64,000 nucleotides of DNA from Obelidium mucronatum. Its lineage: Eukaryota; Chytridiomycota; Chytridiomycetes; Chytridiales; Chytriomycetaceae. Below are positions 1 to 10,799 of this stretch, piece after piece. The position numbers and the translations under genes were made by a program. The notes beneath the pieces were generated by a model that was not told where the DNA came from, searched no databases, and was given only the letters and a program-made list of their open reading frames with translations. How positions within the stretch are numbered: the first letter of the stretch is position 1; every line of letters begins with the position of its first letter. The stretch lies in the NCBI GenBank assembly GCA_025765595.1, contig JAIVFH010000101.1, positions 1 to 64,000 on the forward strand. The letters are read 5' to 3'.

Positions 1-1928
1 CTCTGAAACCTCTCTCTCCAATCGCCCACTCTCCTCTTCAAACATTGCATTCAGAGAATCCAACTCCTTTTTCAATCGTTCAACTTCTTCACTCTCCCCC
101 TGACCTGTGCCGTTAACGGATGCCTTCACCACAAGTGGAGAAACAACAGCACTTCCCGCCCTTGACTTTGTGATCACTTCTTCCAATTCATCAATCTGAT
201 CCCGCAGTTCACTGTTATCCTCCTCACATGCCTTCAGGTACTTTTTCAATTCGGAAATTTCGCTCTCAAGAGCCTGTGAACGAGCTTCGTATTCACGAGA
301 TTCTAGTTCCTTTAGTTCATTGATTTGTGAGATTTCCGATTCCAACCGAGTGAGTTCCAAATGAGCTGCTGTAGTATCATGAAGTTTCTGCTTGAGGCTT
401 GAAATTTGAGTTTGGAGTGTGTGTGAATGAATCCGCTCAGCTTCCGACTCTTTAGTGAGAACCTGGACTTCGGTTTGAAGTTGCGCAATTTGAGCTATGA
501 GAGCATCCATTTCAGCAGCGGTTGCTCCGGGAAGAGGAGTTTTAGTACGTGCGGGAGTTCCTGGAAGGGATGGCCATTCTTGCTCCCATTGAAGAGATTG
601 AAGTTGATGCTTCATGTCCTCATTTTGAGCTTTAGTTTGAGAGAGTTCAGATTCAAGGTTTGATATTTTTGTTTCGAGGTCCAAAGTCTCTGATTTTGTA
701 GCATCCAGCTCATTGATTTTAGAAACCATTTGACTCTTTTCCAGCTCGAGCGATCTCACGGCGGCTTCAGATGCAGTCAAACGGTCCAACATATCTGCTC
801 CAGCTTCTACGCCCTTTTGGAGTTGCTCCACTTGTCCCTCCAATGACCCAATTAATTCAGATTTAGCTTTCAGCTGGCTCAAGTATTGAGAGTGTTCGTC
901 CTTAATCAATTCGTGATCGCACTGAAGGCACTGGAGTTGCGTTTTGATTGATTCCAGTTCCTCGTCTTTTGATGAGATGCTCTCCAAAAAATTAGTCTTC
1001 GATTTTTCGGCGGCGTCTTCCAACTTCGCGATTTGATCAACAAGGGATTCTTCTCGTTCTTTGGATTTTTTTAAATCTTCCATTAGTTGGTGGTTTTCAG
1101 CAGCAGCGCGAGAAGGGCTGGTGGTTTGAATTCGAGCAATTAAAGTTGGCTGATTCTTATCCCGTTCCATAGCTTCTAATCGTTCCAGCAGGGAGCTATT
1201 GGCTGCATTTGACTGGGCCAACTTTTCTTCCAGCGTTGATTTGGATGTGGATAGTTCTTCAATAATCAGAGCCAGTGTGGCATTCTCGTTCTAATTTAGA
1301 GTTGAGCACAATACATATAGACCGAATTAAGAGGAATGACTCACATGAAGGGATTTTGAGCTGAGCTTCGGGCTAGATGTTCCCTTTCTGGTTGGCTGTT
1401 TGTTATATTATTGGAAGAGCATGAGCAGAGAAACCACATCAAGTAGGAATTTAAGACAGTCAATATTAGTTCAATGTGCGTCAAGTGCGATAAAGAGACG
1501 ACGTACCGACTGGCGGGTAGATGAAAGCCTCTTGTCACCGGGAGAAGCAGCACTGGCGAAAACAACACTCAGCTTCTTGTTCCTCTTTCTCTGATTTTAA
1601 TATAATTTACTGAAGACTTACTCGTATTCGCTTATATTATCGTAAAACGAGCTGTCATTCGAAGTGACCAAACCAGCAGTTTGCCCAACATTAACGTCAT
1701 TTGAAAGACTCATAGACTCGGAGCCAGGCGAAAGAGCCCCTTCAACATTAATAATCGAGCCGGAACCTGTTGCATTCGGGTTTCGAGTTCGCTGAAATCG
1801 CTCCAGTTTTCGTTTGGCTGCCAGCAGCTGGATTATTCAGAGAGTATTTGAAGGAAGAAAAGAGATACGTTAGAAGAGACTAAGTTTGCTAAAAGGCGAA
1901 TGTGTACTTTGGACTCCCGGTTGATCAT
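1..1928 (-). CDS. Golgin GM130-like coiled-coil protein (3' end beyond window)
   Basis: Five exons read on the minus strand: 1908-1928, 1622-1827, 1507-1552, 1345-1395 and 1290 down to the window edge. Introns have GTACAC, GTAAGT, GTACGT and GTGAGT donors, and all phases join cleanly. The protein begins MINRESKLLAAKRKLERFQ, a short basic segment resembling the N-terminus of metazoan GM130/GOLGA2, which binds the tether p115/Uso1. About 60 Ser/Asn/Gly-rich residues follow, then more than 430 residues of almost uninterrupted Glu/Leu/Lys/Gln heptads. Family knowledge: GM130 is a cis-Golgi tether. The N-terminal resemblance is the only specific evidence, because long coiled coils match each other non-specifically. 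The ATG at 1928 was chosen because the 7-codon exon joins in frame to the basic motif. The C-terminus is not in this window. Confidence 0.6.
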
Positions 1929-2165
1929 GAGACGGGTGAAGCAGTGAACTTTGGAATGAAAACAAAAGCCAATATTAAAATAAAGTCCAACGGCCAAATC
2001 AGTTGCTGAACCAATCAGGCGATCCTGAGAATAAATGAATGGATTATTTTCGAAATACTACCACCGGTCGGAGGCCAGCGATTTTGGTAGACTTTGCTCA
2101 AAGGTACAAGAAAAGTAGCACATCAGCTTTATGAGAGGAACAGAGAGCTATTTAGAGAGCTATGA

Positions 2166-3656
2166 CTATAATTCATTCACTTTTTTCTTCTCCAACTCGA
2201 TTCTTCGATTTGGTGTGTTGTACAAAGCGGCGGCCACACACGTTATACCATTGAACGTGATTAGCATGACCAAAGATTTCCAGGGCTTTCCATCCGAATC
2301 AATCAGAGCATTGGACAGCGCAATCATGACGACCGTGAATATTTGGGAAAATAAGTACAATATTCCAGTAGAAGTAGCTTCAGCTGAAAAAGCAATTTGG
2401 TCATGTCAAAATTGCCGCAAAGTTAGTCGATAAAAGTTCAGTCCATACCAATTGGGAAGGTTGATTCAACGCAGAGCTCCAATGTAATCGCAAGGTTTGG
2501 TATAGCCCCCATACCGATAACAACACAGCCACAATACAAAAGCCAGACTGCATTTAAGTGAACGCAAGCCACATAAAATAGAACCACTCCGATTAGAAGG
2601 GTAAATGCAAGGACCTTCATGACGGTAATATGCGCTTTCGTGTAATCCAAAACGCGTGATAAAACAATTGCGGAGGCAATGCCTCCACCAAATAGAGTCA
2701 TTCCAAGATTACCAGCCAAGTCTTCGGAATATCCGTAGGGTTTCAAATAGTTTGAAGAGAATGTACTCATTGTAGAAGGAGTTGCGATGGCCGTGCCTCC
2801 CACCGTTACAGCAATCCAAAAGTGCCGATTCCAAATAATTTGACGCCATCCTTCACCATATTTTACTTTTTCTTGACTCGCACTAGCTGATGGGGGGTGT
2901 GACGGATTATTAAACACCAAGAAAGCTCCGCCAAAACAGAACACTGTAAAGGCAAAGATCACGAAATTGAACAAGTCAATATTATTTGGATCTTCGTTGA
3001 CAATAAGAGGCCCTAGAAACTGTCCGGCTGCCACGCCAAGGGGGGCTCCAATGGACATAACCGCATTGGCTGTTAATCGCCCATTGCCTGAAAACCAGTG
3101 AGCAGCTGCCTTCGTCGATGCTTCTAACGCAAATGGCCCGAACAATCCAGCAGAAAAGGATCCAACTCCAAGCATTCCCACTTTGCCTGCAGGAGTTGGT
3201 GCCAGGAAACTGAGCCATCGCAAGAGGCCAGCGGCAACAGTTCCAAGGGCAGCGCATAAGATACCTGGGCGGAGACCATGTCTAGGCGAGCAATTAAGGG
3301 TGTTGATCTCTTTGACGCTAACCAACAAGATGAACTTACGTGTCAAGTAGCCAAGTCGAAGGCCAGAGCGCAGGGATGCAAGCCAAAGAGTTGATGAAGT
3401 TCAGCATATTAATTACCCAGTTTTGAATTTCGTATCGTGCAGAGGCTGTTGCTGTAACAGCTCCAAATGCCCCAAAGATCAAATTGTTGCCAAAGATAAC
3501 CAAAAAGACTCCAAATGCAACAAAGAATCGCCAGCGATCCAGCGGAAACTCTTTTCTTTGGCGGGTTTCTGATTGTACTTCATGATCAGTTGGTGCAGTA
3601 GTAGTCAGAAATGGGACATTGGTTGTGACCATTTTCGGCTTGGATGAAGAACTCAA
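2166..3656 (-). CDS. MFS transporter, SLC49/FLVCR-like
   Basis: Three exons (3340-3656, 2449-3281, 2166-2383) with introns of 58 and 65 nt give a 455-residue polytopic protein. Residues 1-40 are a hydrophilic cytosolic tail. About twelve hydrophobic segments follow, starting near RWRFFVAFGVFLVIFGNNL. Near the last third the segment LCVESTFPIAEATSTGILY matches the TYP-x-x-E-x-TSSG signature of the FLVCR/SLC49 branch of the major facilitator superfamily. Known relatives export haem or carry choline/ethanolamine at the plasma membrane or mitochondria, so the substrate here is open. Between helices 6 and 7 lies a charged loop, as usual for MFS. The frame is intact throughout. The gene sits head-to-tail upstream of the golgin-like gene on the same strand, 237 nt away. 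Confidence 0.8.
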
Positions 3657-3692
3657 ATTTCTAATTGATTGATATTTATTCGAACAGTACCA

Positions 3693-5315
3693 TCAATATG
3701 AAATAATAATGCTGTCGCTCTTTTCATCCCTCAGCTTCTTTACTATGCGAATCAACTCAGCAACCAGTCTCCATCCTCTTTGATCTCCAAGTATTTGCAA
3801 ATGAGTAAAGTTCATCGTGTATGAGGCAGAAATTCCATACTTCAAGTCAAAAACTACCAGGGTCCCACCAATCCCCGCCCATCCATACATTTCAAAGTCG
3901 GAATCCACCAGCCCATCAACTCCACCAATAAAGAAGGACTTGTCAATGACTCCAAACCCAATTGTAGTGAATTGCGTATTCATTAGCAAGACTTGGTCTT
4001 TTTCAACGGCGTATGGAGTTTGCAAAGCAGCGTGGAATGTTTCTGGAGAAACCAGGCCATTAGAACTCTGGCTCTTGCGAACGACTTCAGCCAAACTAGC
4101 CAAAGAGCTGGCGTTCGAGTAACCGTTTGATGATGGTGTTTCCGCTCTACGAACCGCGGGATCATTGTATGCAAATGGGAAGGTCGAATCGCGTCCACCA
4201 AAGCTAGGCCTGTTTTCAATCTTATTAATATTCTGAAACAAAAGGGTGATTGGGTGAATGAGAAGACAAGCAACGTACCCAGATCCGAGGAAAGCCTTGT
4301 TTGGAACAGATCCTTTGATCAAATACGACTTGGCAACCGCCGTTGGAAGTGGAAAGAGTCCCCACATCTTCAACAACGGTGCAGGAACCAAAATATCAAA
4401 TAGAGTCTGGACAAAAGACTTTCCATCCAAGTCACAAAGCTTGATAGAGTTTCCAGTTTCGAGTTTCGCGATTCCATAGTGGAACTGGAATCCAGAATAT
4501 CCTAGACTGTGGATCAATGGAGTAATTTCATTGTACACAATCTCCCGTACACTCGATCCTGTAACGCGTCGTACAATTTCGTTCAAGAACCATCCGCGTA
4601 GTCACAGCGTGATACTGCAGTGACTTCCTTGCCATCAAAGTTATGTGGTTGTCCAGCAATTTTGGTTGCCAGTATATCCAAGTCCGCGGACTTCTTCTAG
4701 AGTTGGGGCTCGATCGGAATCCAAGAATGACACTCCAGCGCGATGGGCAAGAAGCATCTGTACGGTTACGTGACTCTTTCCTCCTTCTCCGAATTCGGGC
4801 CAGTACTTGACAATCGGGTCAGATAAATTCATTCGCTTTGTATTGACGAGGTGCATTATAATTGAAGAGGTCATGAATTTGGACGACGAAAACACTTGCT
4901 GGATGTGGATCATGTGTGAATGTTGTCTTGTACTTGCGATCTGTAAACCCTCCATGAAGATCCACAACGAGAGATCCATCAACTATTTTTAAGTAAAACA
5001 ACGTATTAGGGAATTTTGGAATGGGTCCATTGAAGTGAGGTGAAGATAAACCCACCATAAGCAGTAAACTGAGCACCGAGCTCGTCACCATCATCGAAGC
5101 CTTTTTGAAGTAGAGCCTTGATTGAATCGAATGCAGGAGCAACGAATCCTTCAACCTCGCTTTTGGGTGGAGGATTTGCCCCGAAAAGCTTGTAACCTAA
5201 AGGAAAACACCGGACCGGTTTCGATAAAGTACTTGTAGACCCCAAAGGAGCCAAGAGCGACAAAAACAATCGGAACCACTACGGCGGCAGTCGTTTCTCC
5301 ACTTCCCAGAACCAT
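3693..5315 (-). CDS. Serine beta-lactamase-like esterase (LACT/EstB type), frame-broken
   Basis: The minus strand encodes a class C beta-lactamase-related hydrolase of the eukaryotic LACT type. It starts at ATG 5315 with a hydrophobic N-terminal anchor (about residues 12-30). Then come VDGSLVVDLHGGF, the nucleophile motif VFSSSK (S-x-x-K), the LLAHRAG segment, a Tyr motif YHAV..GW and the C-terminal YGWAGIGG. One normal intron interrupts TAY|VDGS (GTGGGT donor). The 3' half (3693-4586) is one clean frame. The 5' half needs a +1 step at five places (about 5200, 4905, 4680, 4616, 4600) to follow the family. No canonical intron explains them, although the first could be a 19-nt GT..AG gap. A stretch at about 4225-4275 resembles an intron but reads through in frame. 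Family members are serine hydrolases, and the cellular substrate is unknown. Either the assembly carries indels here or this is a decaying gene. Confidence 0.6.
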
Positions 5316-5840
5316 TTTTTCGGTATCTTTTTTTAGAGGGATTGCGTGGATCGATGAAGATTCGAAATACCAGTTTTGTTGGCTGATTCAGCATTCAATA
5401 TCATAGAAATATGCCTTGAACTGTTGCCTTCATTTTACTTGCAGAGTGTACAATCAGTGCCGCGTTGTTTTACGCTGATTGTTGAATAAAACGAAACTCA
5501 ACCTGAACACCTGGATATTAAATTTTGACTTTATTGGTAAGATTATTTGGGCTTCCAGTATCGTGTATGGAATTCGAAATAAATCAAGGTATTAATTTGT
5601 TTCACTGTTGAAAAGCGCGGAAAATAATGGTAATGGTGAGGGATACGAGACAGAAAAAAGAGAGAATATTGATATCGACGAAGATATGGGTACACAGAAT
5701 TTGATGTTGAGATTGGATGGTGGCGTCAATTTTGTTTTTTAATCAACAAAATAGCAACAGAGGCAGAAGCGACTGCCACTGCATCACCTGATACCACAGA
5801 GACCTTGCCAGTAACAGAAGCACCACCAGCAAAAGCAGTG
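5316..5840. other. Intergenic stretch, possible 5' exon of the next gene
   Basis: No complete gene is visible here. An ATG at 5692 could begin a short exon joining, through a 35-nt GT..AG gap ending at AATAG near 5755, to an in-frame Thr/Pro/Ala-rich stretch that leads into the claudin-like gene at 5841. The tandem paralogue at 7485 has a comparable Ala/Thr/Pro-rich N-terminus, which makes such an extension plausible but unproven. Confidence 0.3.
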
Positions 5841-6862
5841 ATGGAAGGAAATGGCCGCAAGTTCGTCAGGGATAAGCAGTTGGTGCGAGTTGGTAAGCGA
5901 ACCCTTCAGTTTTGTGAGTCCAACTAACTAGACATCCATCAAAGGCATCGCAATGTTTGTATTCATGATGTTTTCTTGGTCTCTTCAATGGGTTGCCTAT
6001 GCTCTTCCATATTGGTAAGTCCAAGTCAAGTCGTTAGTCTTCACTGTTCAGGACCGTTTCGTAACATTCAAAAAAAAAAAAAAAATACAAAACAAAGGCG
6101 AGGAGACGTATACCATCACGGAGGATTCTTTGAAATTTGTGGCAATAGAGACCTGGAATACAATCATGTATCTGGAATGCTTGAGTCAGGCAAACCCACC
6201 AACTGGACATGCACATCTGTCGATGCCTATGCAGATAAAATGGCATTATTGTACACAAATTATCCCGATCGTCTTGCGGAATTGCTTCATGCAAAGTATT
6301 TGATCAAGGTTTCAACCATCTTGGTAAGGAAAACAAGAATACCAACTTTTGACATTTCTTGGAATCTTAAAGAGGACTGATACAACAGGAAGCCGCGTCG
6401 ACAGGTGTCGATATGCTCTTTGGGTTCTCCACCATTTGGGCAATCATGTATCCCAATGCAAACTCACGAGCGCAACTCCATTCCATCTACTTTTGTGTTT
6501 TCGGTGTTCTTCTTGCTCCCGCTCTATGTATTGTTGACATGGTATTCCAGTTCCACTATTGGGAGGTATAGCACTGCTTTTTTGCCGAATCGTCTTTTTA
6601 ATCAACGCACCGTATTCATTGAAAGGTCCTTGGAATCGGTGCATTCAACTATAATTCGCAGTCGGGATTCTGGTTCAGTGGAGATGTGACAATTGTAGCG
6701 ACGGCTGTTGATGTGATTGTGTCCTTGTGGTTTATGGATTGGGGGGTAAAACGGGAGGCTCGACTACGCAAGGAGCAGCAAGAAGCGGAATCAAAAGGAG
6801 AAAGTGAAGCAGCGACTATAGAAGGAGCCACAAATGGACATGAAATGGTCCGAAAGGTTTAA
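5841..6862 (+). CDS. Claudin-like four-span membrane protein (copy 1)
   Basis: Five exons (5841-5892, 5945-6014, 6098-6323, 6389-6565, 6626-6862) join in frame to about 253 residues. The order is a short N-terminal tail, TM1 ending in LPYW, a large loop, three further hydrophobic segments, and a charged C-terminal tail rich in Glu/Lys. The loop begins WRGDVYHHGGFFEICG and has a second Cys in NWTCTS. This recalls the W..GLW..C..C loop signature of the claudin/PMP22 superfamily and fungal Sur7/PalI-type proteins, although the Cys-Cys spacing is longer. A paralogue (7485-8410) shares intron positions 1 and 2 (after RVG/SVG and inside the loop's first Trp codon) but lacks introns 3 and 4. The function is unknown; relatives organise membrane contacts or cortical domains. 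The start is uncertain because upstream coding is possible. Confidence 0.65.
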
Positions 6863-6960
6863 GAAACATTGGCAATGAAAATGGGTGACTGCGGCTGTAT
6901 TGAAACTAGCTTAAATCAATGCGATATTATAATTGATACTGACAGAGAAGTGGTTTGGTC

Positions 6961-7299
6961 CTACTCCTTCGACTCGAGTGCCGACAGCAAGTCACCCTGC
7001 GGGTCCACAGCAACTTCAGCCAGCGCCAACTGTTCCAGCCGCTGTTTGTTTCTCTTGGCAACAACTCGCATTGTGTTTTTTCGTTCAGCCTCAGTGAGCG
7101 TGTCCCAGTTGGTTATCCGCTGCATGCTTCCATCAACGCCCACGACAATTGGCCCCAAGTGGTCCAGGGTTACACTTCCGCCAACAGTCAGTTCCGAGGG
7201 ATCTGCTCCTTCTTGCGGTTTGTATGGAAGCGCCAGCGGTGTCTTTTCAGTCATGATGGATGAAACGGCCAAAGCAAGAAGAAATAAGATGACATTCAT
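6961..7299 (-). CDS. Small conserved secreted/ER protein, 112 aa
   Basis: A single exon encodes 112 residues. Residues 1-16 are a signal-peptide-like hydrophobic stretch. The core LDHLGPIVVGVDGSMQRI..W..LTEAERKNTMRVVAKRN matches a small conserved eukaryotic family of unknown function, with the pattern GPIVVN-DG-x-x-RI-x-NW-x-x-M-x-E-RxNT-x-R. I recognise the pattern but know no biochemical role for it. The tail is Ala/Leu/Glu-rich. The gene lies between the two claudin-like paralogues on the opposite strand. Confidence 0.6.
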   Translation of the reverse strand: MNVILFLLALAVSSIMTEKTPLALPYKPQEGADPSELTVGGSVTLDHLGPIVVGVDGSMQRITNWDTLTEAERKNTMRVVAKRNKQRLEQLALAEVAVDPQGDLLSALESKE

Positions 7300-7484
7300 T
7301 TTTCAGAATTCGTTCCAATTCCTTCTACTCGCAAAAACATATCAATCAAATCATTCAAACTGTATTTGATTGTTTAGGTCTGCAATATTGTTCTTCATTC
7401 CAAAATACAGAGAGCTTACTTAATAGTTTGAAACGGTTTGGAGGAAGTATGTCTATTGTCTAAGTGGCGTTTCAATAGGAGAAA

Positions 7485-8410
7485 ATGGAACCGTTGCAAG
7501 CCGCAGCTTCGACTTCAACAGCAGTCAAGCAACCACCTAAAAATGAGGCAGGCCCTGCTATCGACAAAGGCCACCATTATTTAGTTACTGACAAGAAGTT
7601 ACGGAGCGTTGGTTAGTGGTCTGTTTCGATCTAGATCTGTGGGTTTCCAACTCAGCTCCACATAGCATTGCTTGTAACTGTCATCCTCATGATATCGTGG
7701 GCACTCCAGTGGGTAGCATTCGCTCTTCCGTATTGGTAATGTCTTCAAAGATTGCAATGGAGATTAAGCGGTTTTAATCATCATTCTGGAACAGGCGAGG
7801 TGATGAACACCACACTGGCGGGCTCTTTCACGTCTGCGGAACAGCGGATTTCACCTACAATCCCGACACAAAGATGATTGACCCAAGTATCCATCACGAA
7901 TACAGATGCGAGTCACTTGATCAGTACATTACCAACTTTCGTCGGGTCTTTGAAAACCACACAGACTCACTCTGGTATCAAGAAATAGATGGAGCGGAAC
8001 GAATGATTTACATCTCCAGATGGGTCGAGGCGCTTTCAACAGTTGTGGATATGGCGTTTGGATTCACGTCAATGTGGGCTGTGGTGTATCCGTCCACAAA
8101 TGAGAATGTCCAACGTCGGAATGTATACATTTCGATTTTTGGAATCTTGTTGGCACCCTTTTTGTGTATTGTGGATTCTGTGTTGCAGTTTGGGTATTGG
8201 CAAAAGCTCGGGGTTGGCGTTTTTAATGACCACATTAATACATACTTTTATTTCAGTGGTGATGTGATTTGGGTTGCAACCGGGTTTGATTTGATTATTC
8301 AGTTGACTTTTCTGGATTGGGGGGTTCGAAGGGAGTTTCGTTTGAAACGAGAGGCGAGGAAAGCTGCCGCAGCATTAGAATCGAATGCAGACCATGCTGG
8401 TGCCTTGTAA
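7485..8410 (+). CDS. Claudin-like four-span membrane protein (copy 2)
   Basis: Three exons (7485-7611, 7666-7735, 7795-8410) give 270 residues. An Ala/Thr/Pro-rich tail of about 43 residues is followed by TM1 (ALLVTVILMISWALQWVAFA), the loop WRGDEHHTGGLFHVCG with a partner Cys in YRCES, TM2-TM4, and a basic C-terminal tail after LDWGVRREF. The GLF-x-x-C motif after a Trp is the best match in this window to the claudin/PMP22 loop signature. It is a clear tandem duplicate of the gene at 5841: shared motifs include LPYW, WRGD, Y-P-x-x-N and FSGDV...LDWGV. There is no frame break. The upstream region 7300-7484 must hold its promoter but shows no obvious TATA box. Confidence 0.7.
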
Positions 8411-8523
8411 ATTATCTATGAGGAAGATGGATCATGGCGGTGGGTCAGTCACTGTTGATGCGTGGCGAAGTTTTGTCAATAAAAGCTAGCGGTTTCTCCC
8501 GTACCTCAGCGAACAACGAGAAA

Positions 8524-9825
8524 ATGGAGAGCGAAAAAATCATTGAAATCTGGAAAATGAAGCGAATCATTCAGAATCTCGATTTGGCGACCGGAAGCGG
8601 GACGTCCTTGGTTTCCTTAATGATCCCTCGAGGAGACCACATTGCGCAGACATCTCATTTGCTCGCAGCAGAGCTTGGAGCTGCATCTAACATCAAGTCG
8701 CGTATTACGCGTCAAGCGGTTATCTCAGCGTCGACATCAATCCAGCAGCGCTTGAAGCTTTATTCCAAGCTTCCAGCCAACGGATTGGCTATATTTTGGT
8801 AAGTGCAGGAGCCACTTCGAGTTTATGACAAGTCTAACAAAGCATATCTTGAAACAGTGGAAAAATTGAAACTGAAGCGGGGGGACTACGCCAAATGTTG
8901 GTTGATTTTGAGCCCTTCAAGCCACTTGAAAAGTTTTTGTACCGTTGTGACAACCGCTTCCACACTCTCTGACTAGCACGTCTTCTTGAAGAAACTTCCA
9001 AATTCGGATTTATAGTCATGGACGGACACGGATGCCTCTTTGGAGCTCTGGCTGGAGATTCGCGTGATATACTTCACAAACTGACGGTGGATCTGCCAAA
9101 GAAACACGGCAGAGGTGGCCAATCTGCTTCGCGTTTTTCGCGTCTCCGTGAAGAAAAGAGACACAACTACGTGAGAAAGGTTGCAGAGCTTTCTGCTCAG
9201 TTGTTTATTACTGACGAGAAAGTAAACTGTGCTGGAATCATCTTGGCTGGATCTGCCGAATTCAAGACTGAATTGGGACAAAGCAATTTATTTGATTCTC
9301 GTCTCCAGGAAAAGATTATCAAGACTGTTGATGTTTCATGCCCCCATCTCCAAACCCTTCATTGTGTCTTCAACCCCAAAGCAGTACAGACCAGAATCAA
9401 AAGCAATGTGGTCAAAGTACTCTTGAACAGTCTTCTTTTCTTTTAGAAACTGAACATTTGCCAAGACATCTTCAGTGGAAACTCTAATTATATGGGAAGG
9501 ACTTCAAATGAATCGATATCTGCTACGTGATGCTTCAACTCTCTTGGAGGTTGTGCTCAACACCAGTACTGAATCTTTTGAAAAAGATCGCGACAGAGTT
9601 GCAGCAGAAATGGGACAAGAAGCCGCACATCTTAAAGTGGTGGCTCAATTTCCGCTGGTTGAATGGTTTTCCGAGAGATACCGCGACTTTGGCGCATCTC
9701 TTGAGTTTGTCAGCAACAAGACGCCAGAAGGATCTCAATTTGTCAGAGGCTTTGGTGGAATTGGCGGTATTCTTCGTTTCAACGTCTCATTTTCGTATTC
9801 TGAAAGCGAGGATGAGTTTGAGTAA
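8524..9825 (+). pseudogene. Broken copy of translation release factor eRF1
   Basis: The reading starts at 8524, with one intron (8803 to about 8859). The N domain keeps NIKS (as AASNIKS rather than TASNIKS), the invariant Glu in LLAAELG, GTS and the Y-x-C-x-x-x-F motif (LYRCDNRF). The M domain keeps [10 protein letters not shown], the GGQ loop that drives peptide release. The C domain ends with GSQFVRGFGGIGGIL. Three lesions break it. First, an in-frame TGA at 8970-8972, between FHTL and LARLL. Second, the segment 9338-9472 is inverted: its reverse complement reads [15 protein letters not shown]...YCFGVEDT, exactly the piece missing from the C domain. Third, about 12 residues expected before STED are absent. 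A working eRF1 must exist elsewhere. A recoded or spliced product is unlikely, because nothing can splice in an inverted exon. Confidence 0.85.
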
Positions 9826-10078
9826 AGCATAAACGATGAATATTGTTGAAGAATAAAATGACTTCTTTCTTTTTTTTTTCTGCTCCAAAAATCGTGAGTA
9901 ACACCCATCGAACTCGCTAAAACTGCACACGAAAGCCATCGTATCCCAAGTAATACGTGATCTGTCTGGATTAATCATTTATGCTTCGATTGTACCCTTA
10001 AATGCCCAAAGCTGCCTTCTTTTACTTGACCACAATAGTCGCTAACCAACACTTTGAATATCAGATACCACCGTCATC

Positions 10079-10714
10079 ATGGCCCGCACCGTCAACAAAG
10101 TCAACAGAAACTACGTAAGACTTCATCAGATATCAAAACTTGCATCGACCCAGTAGTCTGACGCCTCCCTCCCTCCTTTCCCTTACACCAATTAGAACAA
10201 GATTGTCCGCGACCGAAAGCGCACCTTTAAAATGAACACGAAAACCGACTCTCGAAACTCGATCGTTGACGTCAACAAGAGAATCACGGCCCGAAACTCG
10301 GGCGCTCAGGATCTGGAATTTGAACAAAACACAATCATTCGAAGAGCAAAGTTGGGGAAAAATAACTCAATTATTCGGCCTACGGAGTTGTCAAAGAAGA
10401 AGCTTAGAAAGCTTACTCATTCTCAGAAAGTGGTTGGTGTTTCCTTTTGTCCTCAATGCTATAAACAAGAGCTCAAACTTTCCCAAAACTAGGAGAGAAC
10501 CCGGTTGATTGCTGCTGGTGCAATGGATGCTGAAATGGGTGAAGGAGATGATGACGAAATCGATGCTGCGCCAAAATCAAAGAGAAGAACAGCCAAGAAG
10601 GCCCAGCTAGTTTTGGAATGGAATGCAAAGGATTCTTCAATGGACGATGATTCAACTGGACCAATCCCCGTTGGAAGCGGAACCACATTGGGAAAACCTG
10701 GCGTCATGTTCTGA
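10079..10714 (+). CDS. Small basic protein, probably nuclear; unrecognised
   Basis: Three exons (10079-10114, 10196-10429, 10493-10714) with canonical boundaries give 163 residues. The N-terminal two thirds is strongly basic (RDRKRTFK, KKKLRKLTHSQK). It is followed by an acidic run (EGDDDEID), a second basic cluster (KSKRRTAKK) and the tail GTTLGKPGVMF. The charge layout resembles small ribosome-biogenesis factors, but I recognise no specific family. A TTGCC/TATA-free promoter region lies between it and the eRF1 relic. The small first exon MARTVNKVNRNY is supported by the GTAAGA donor and phase-0 joining. Confidence 0.6.
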
Positions 10715-10799
10715 TTTCTTGAGCAAATAAACTGAGTATACGGGATATTTTTCTATCAATAGTCAATAATTTATTACAATACTTTTAAACAAAGTGAAT

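Noticed and set aside
5195..5215. A 19-nt GT..AG intron in the beta-lactamase-like gene
   Set aside because: It would restore frame, but all other introns in the window are about 45-90 nt, and four similar frame steps nearby have no GT..AG, so an indel is the simpler reading.
8970..8972. Recoded UGA (selenocysteine or readthrough) in eRF1
   Set aside because: The copy also has an inverted exon segment and a deletion, so it is a pseudogene. No hairpin or other recoding signal was sought successfully.
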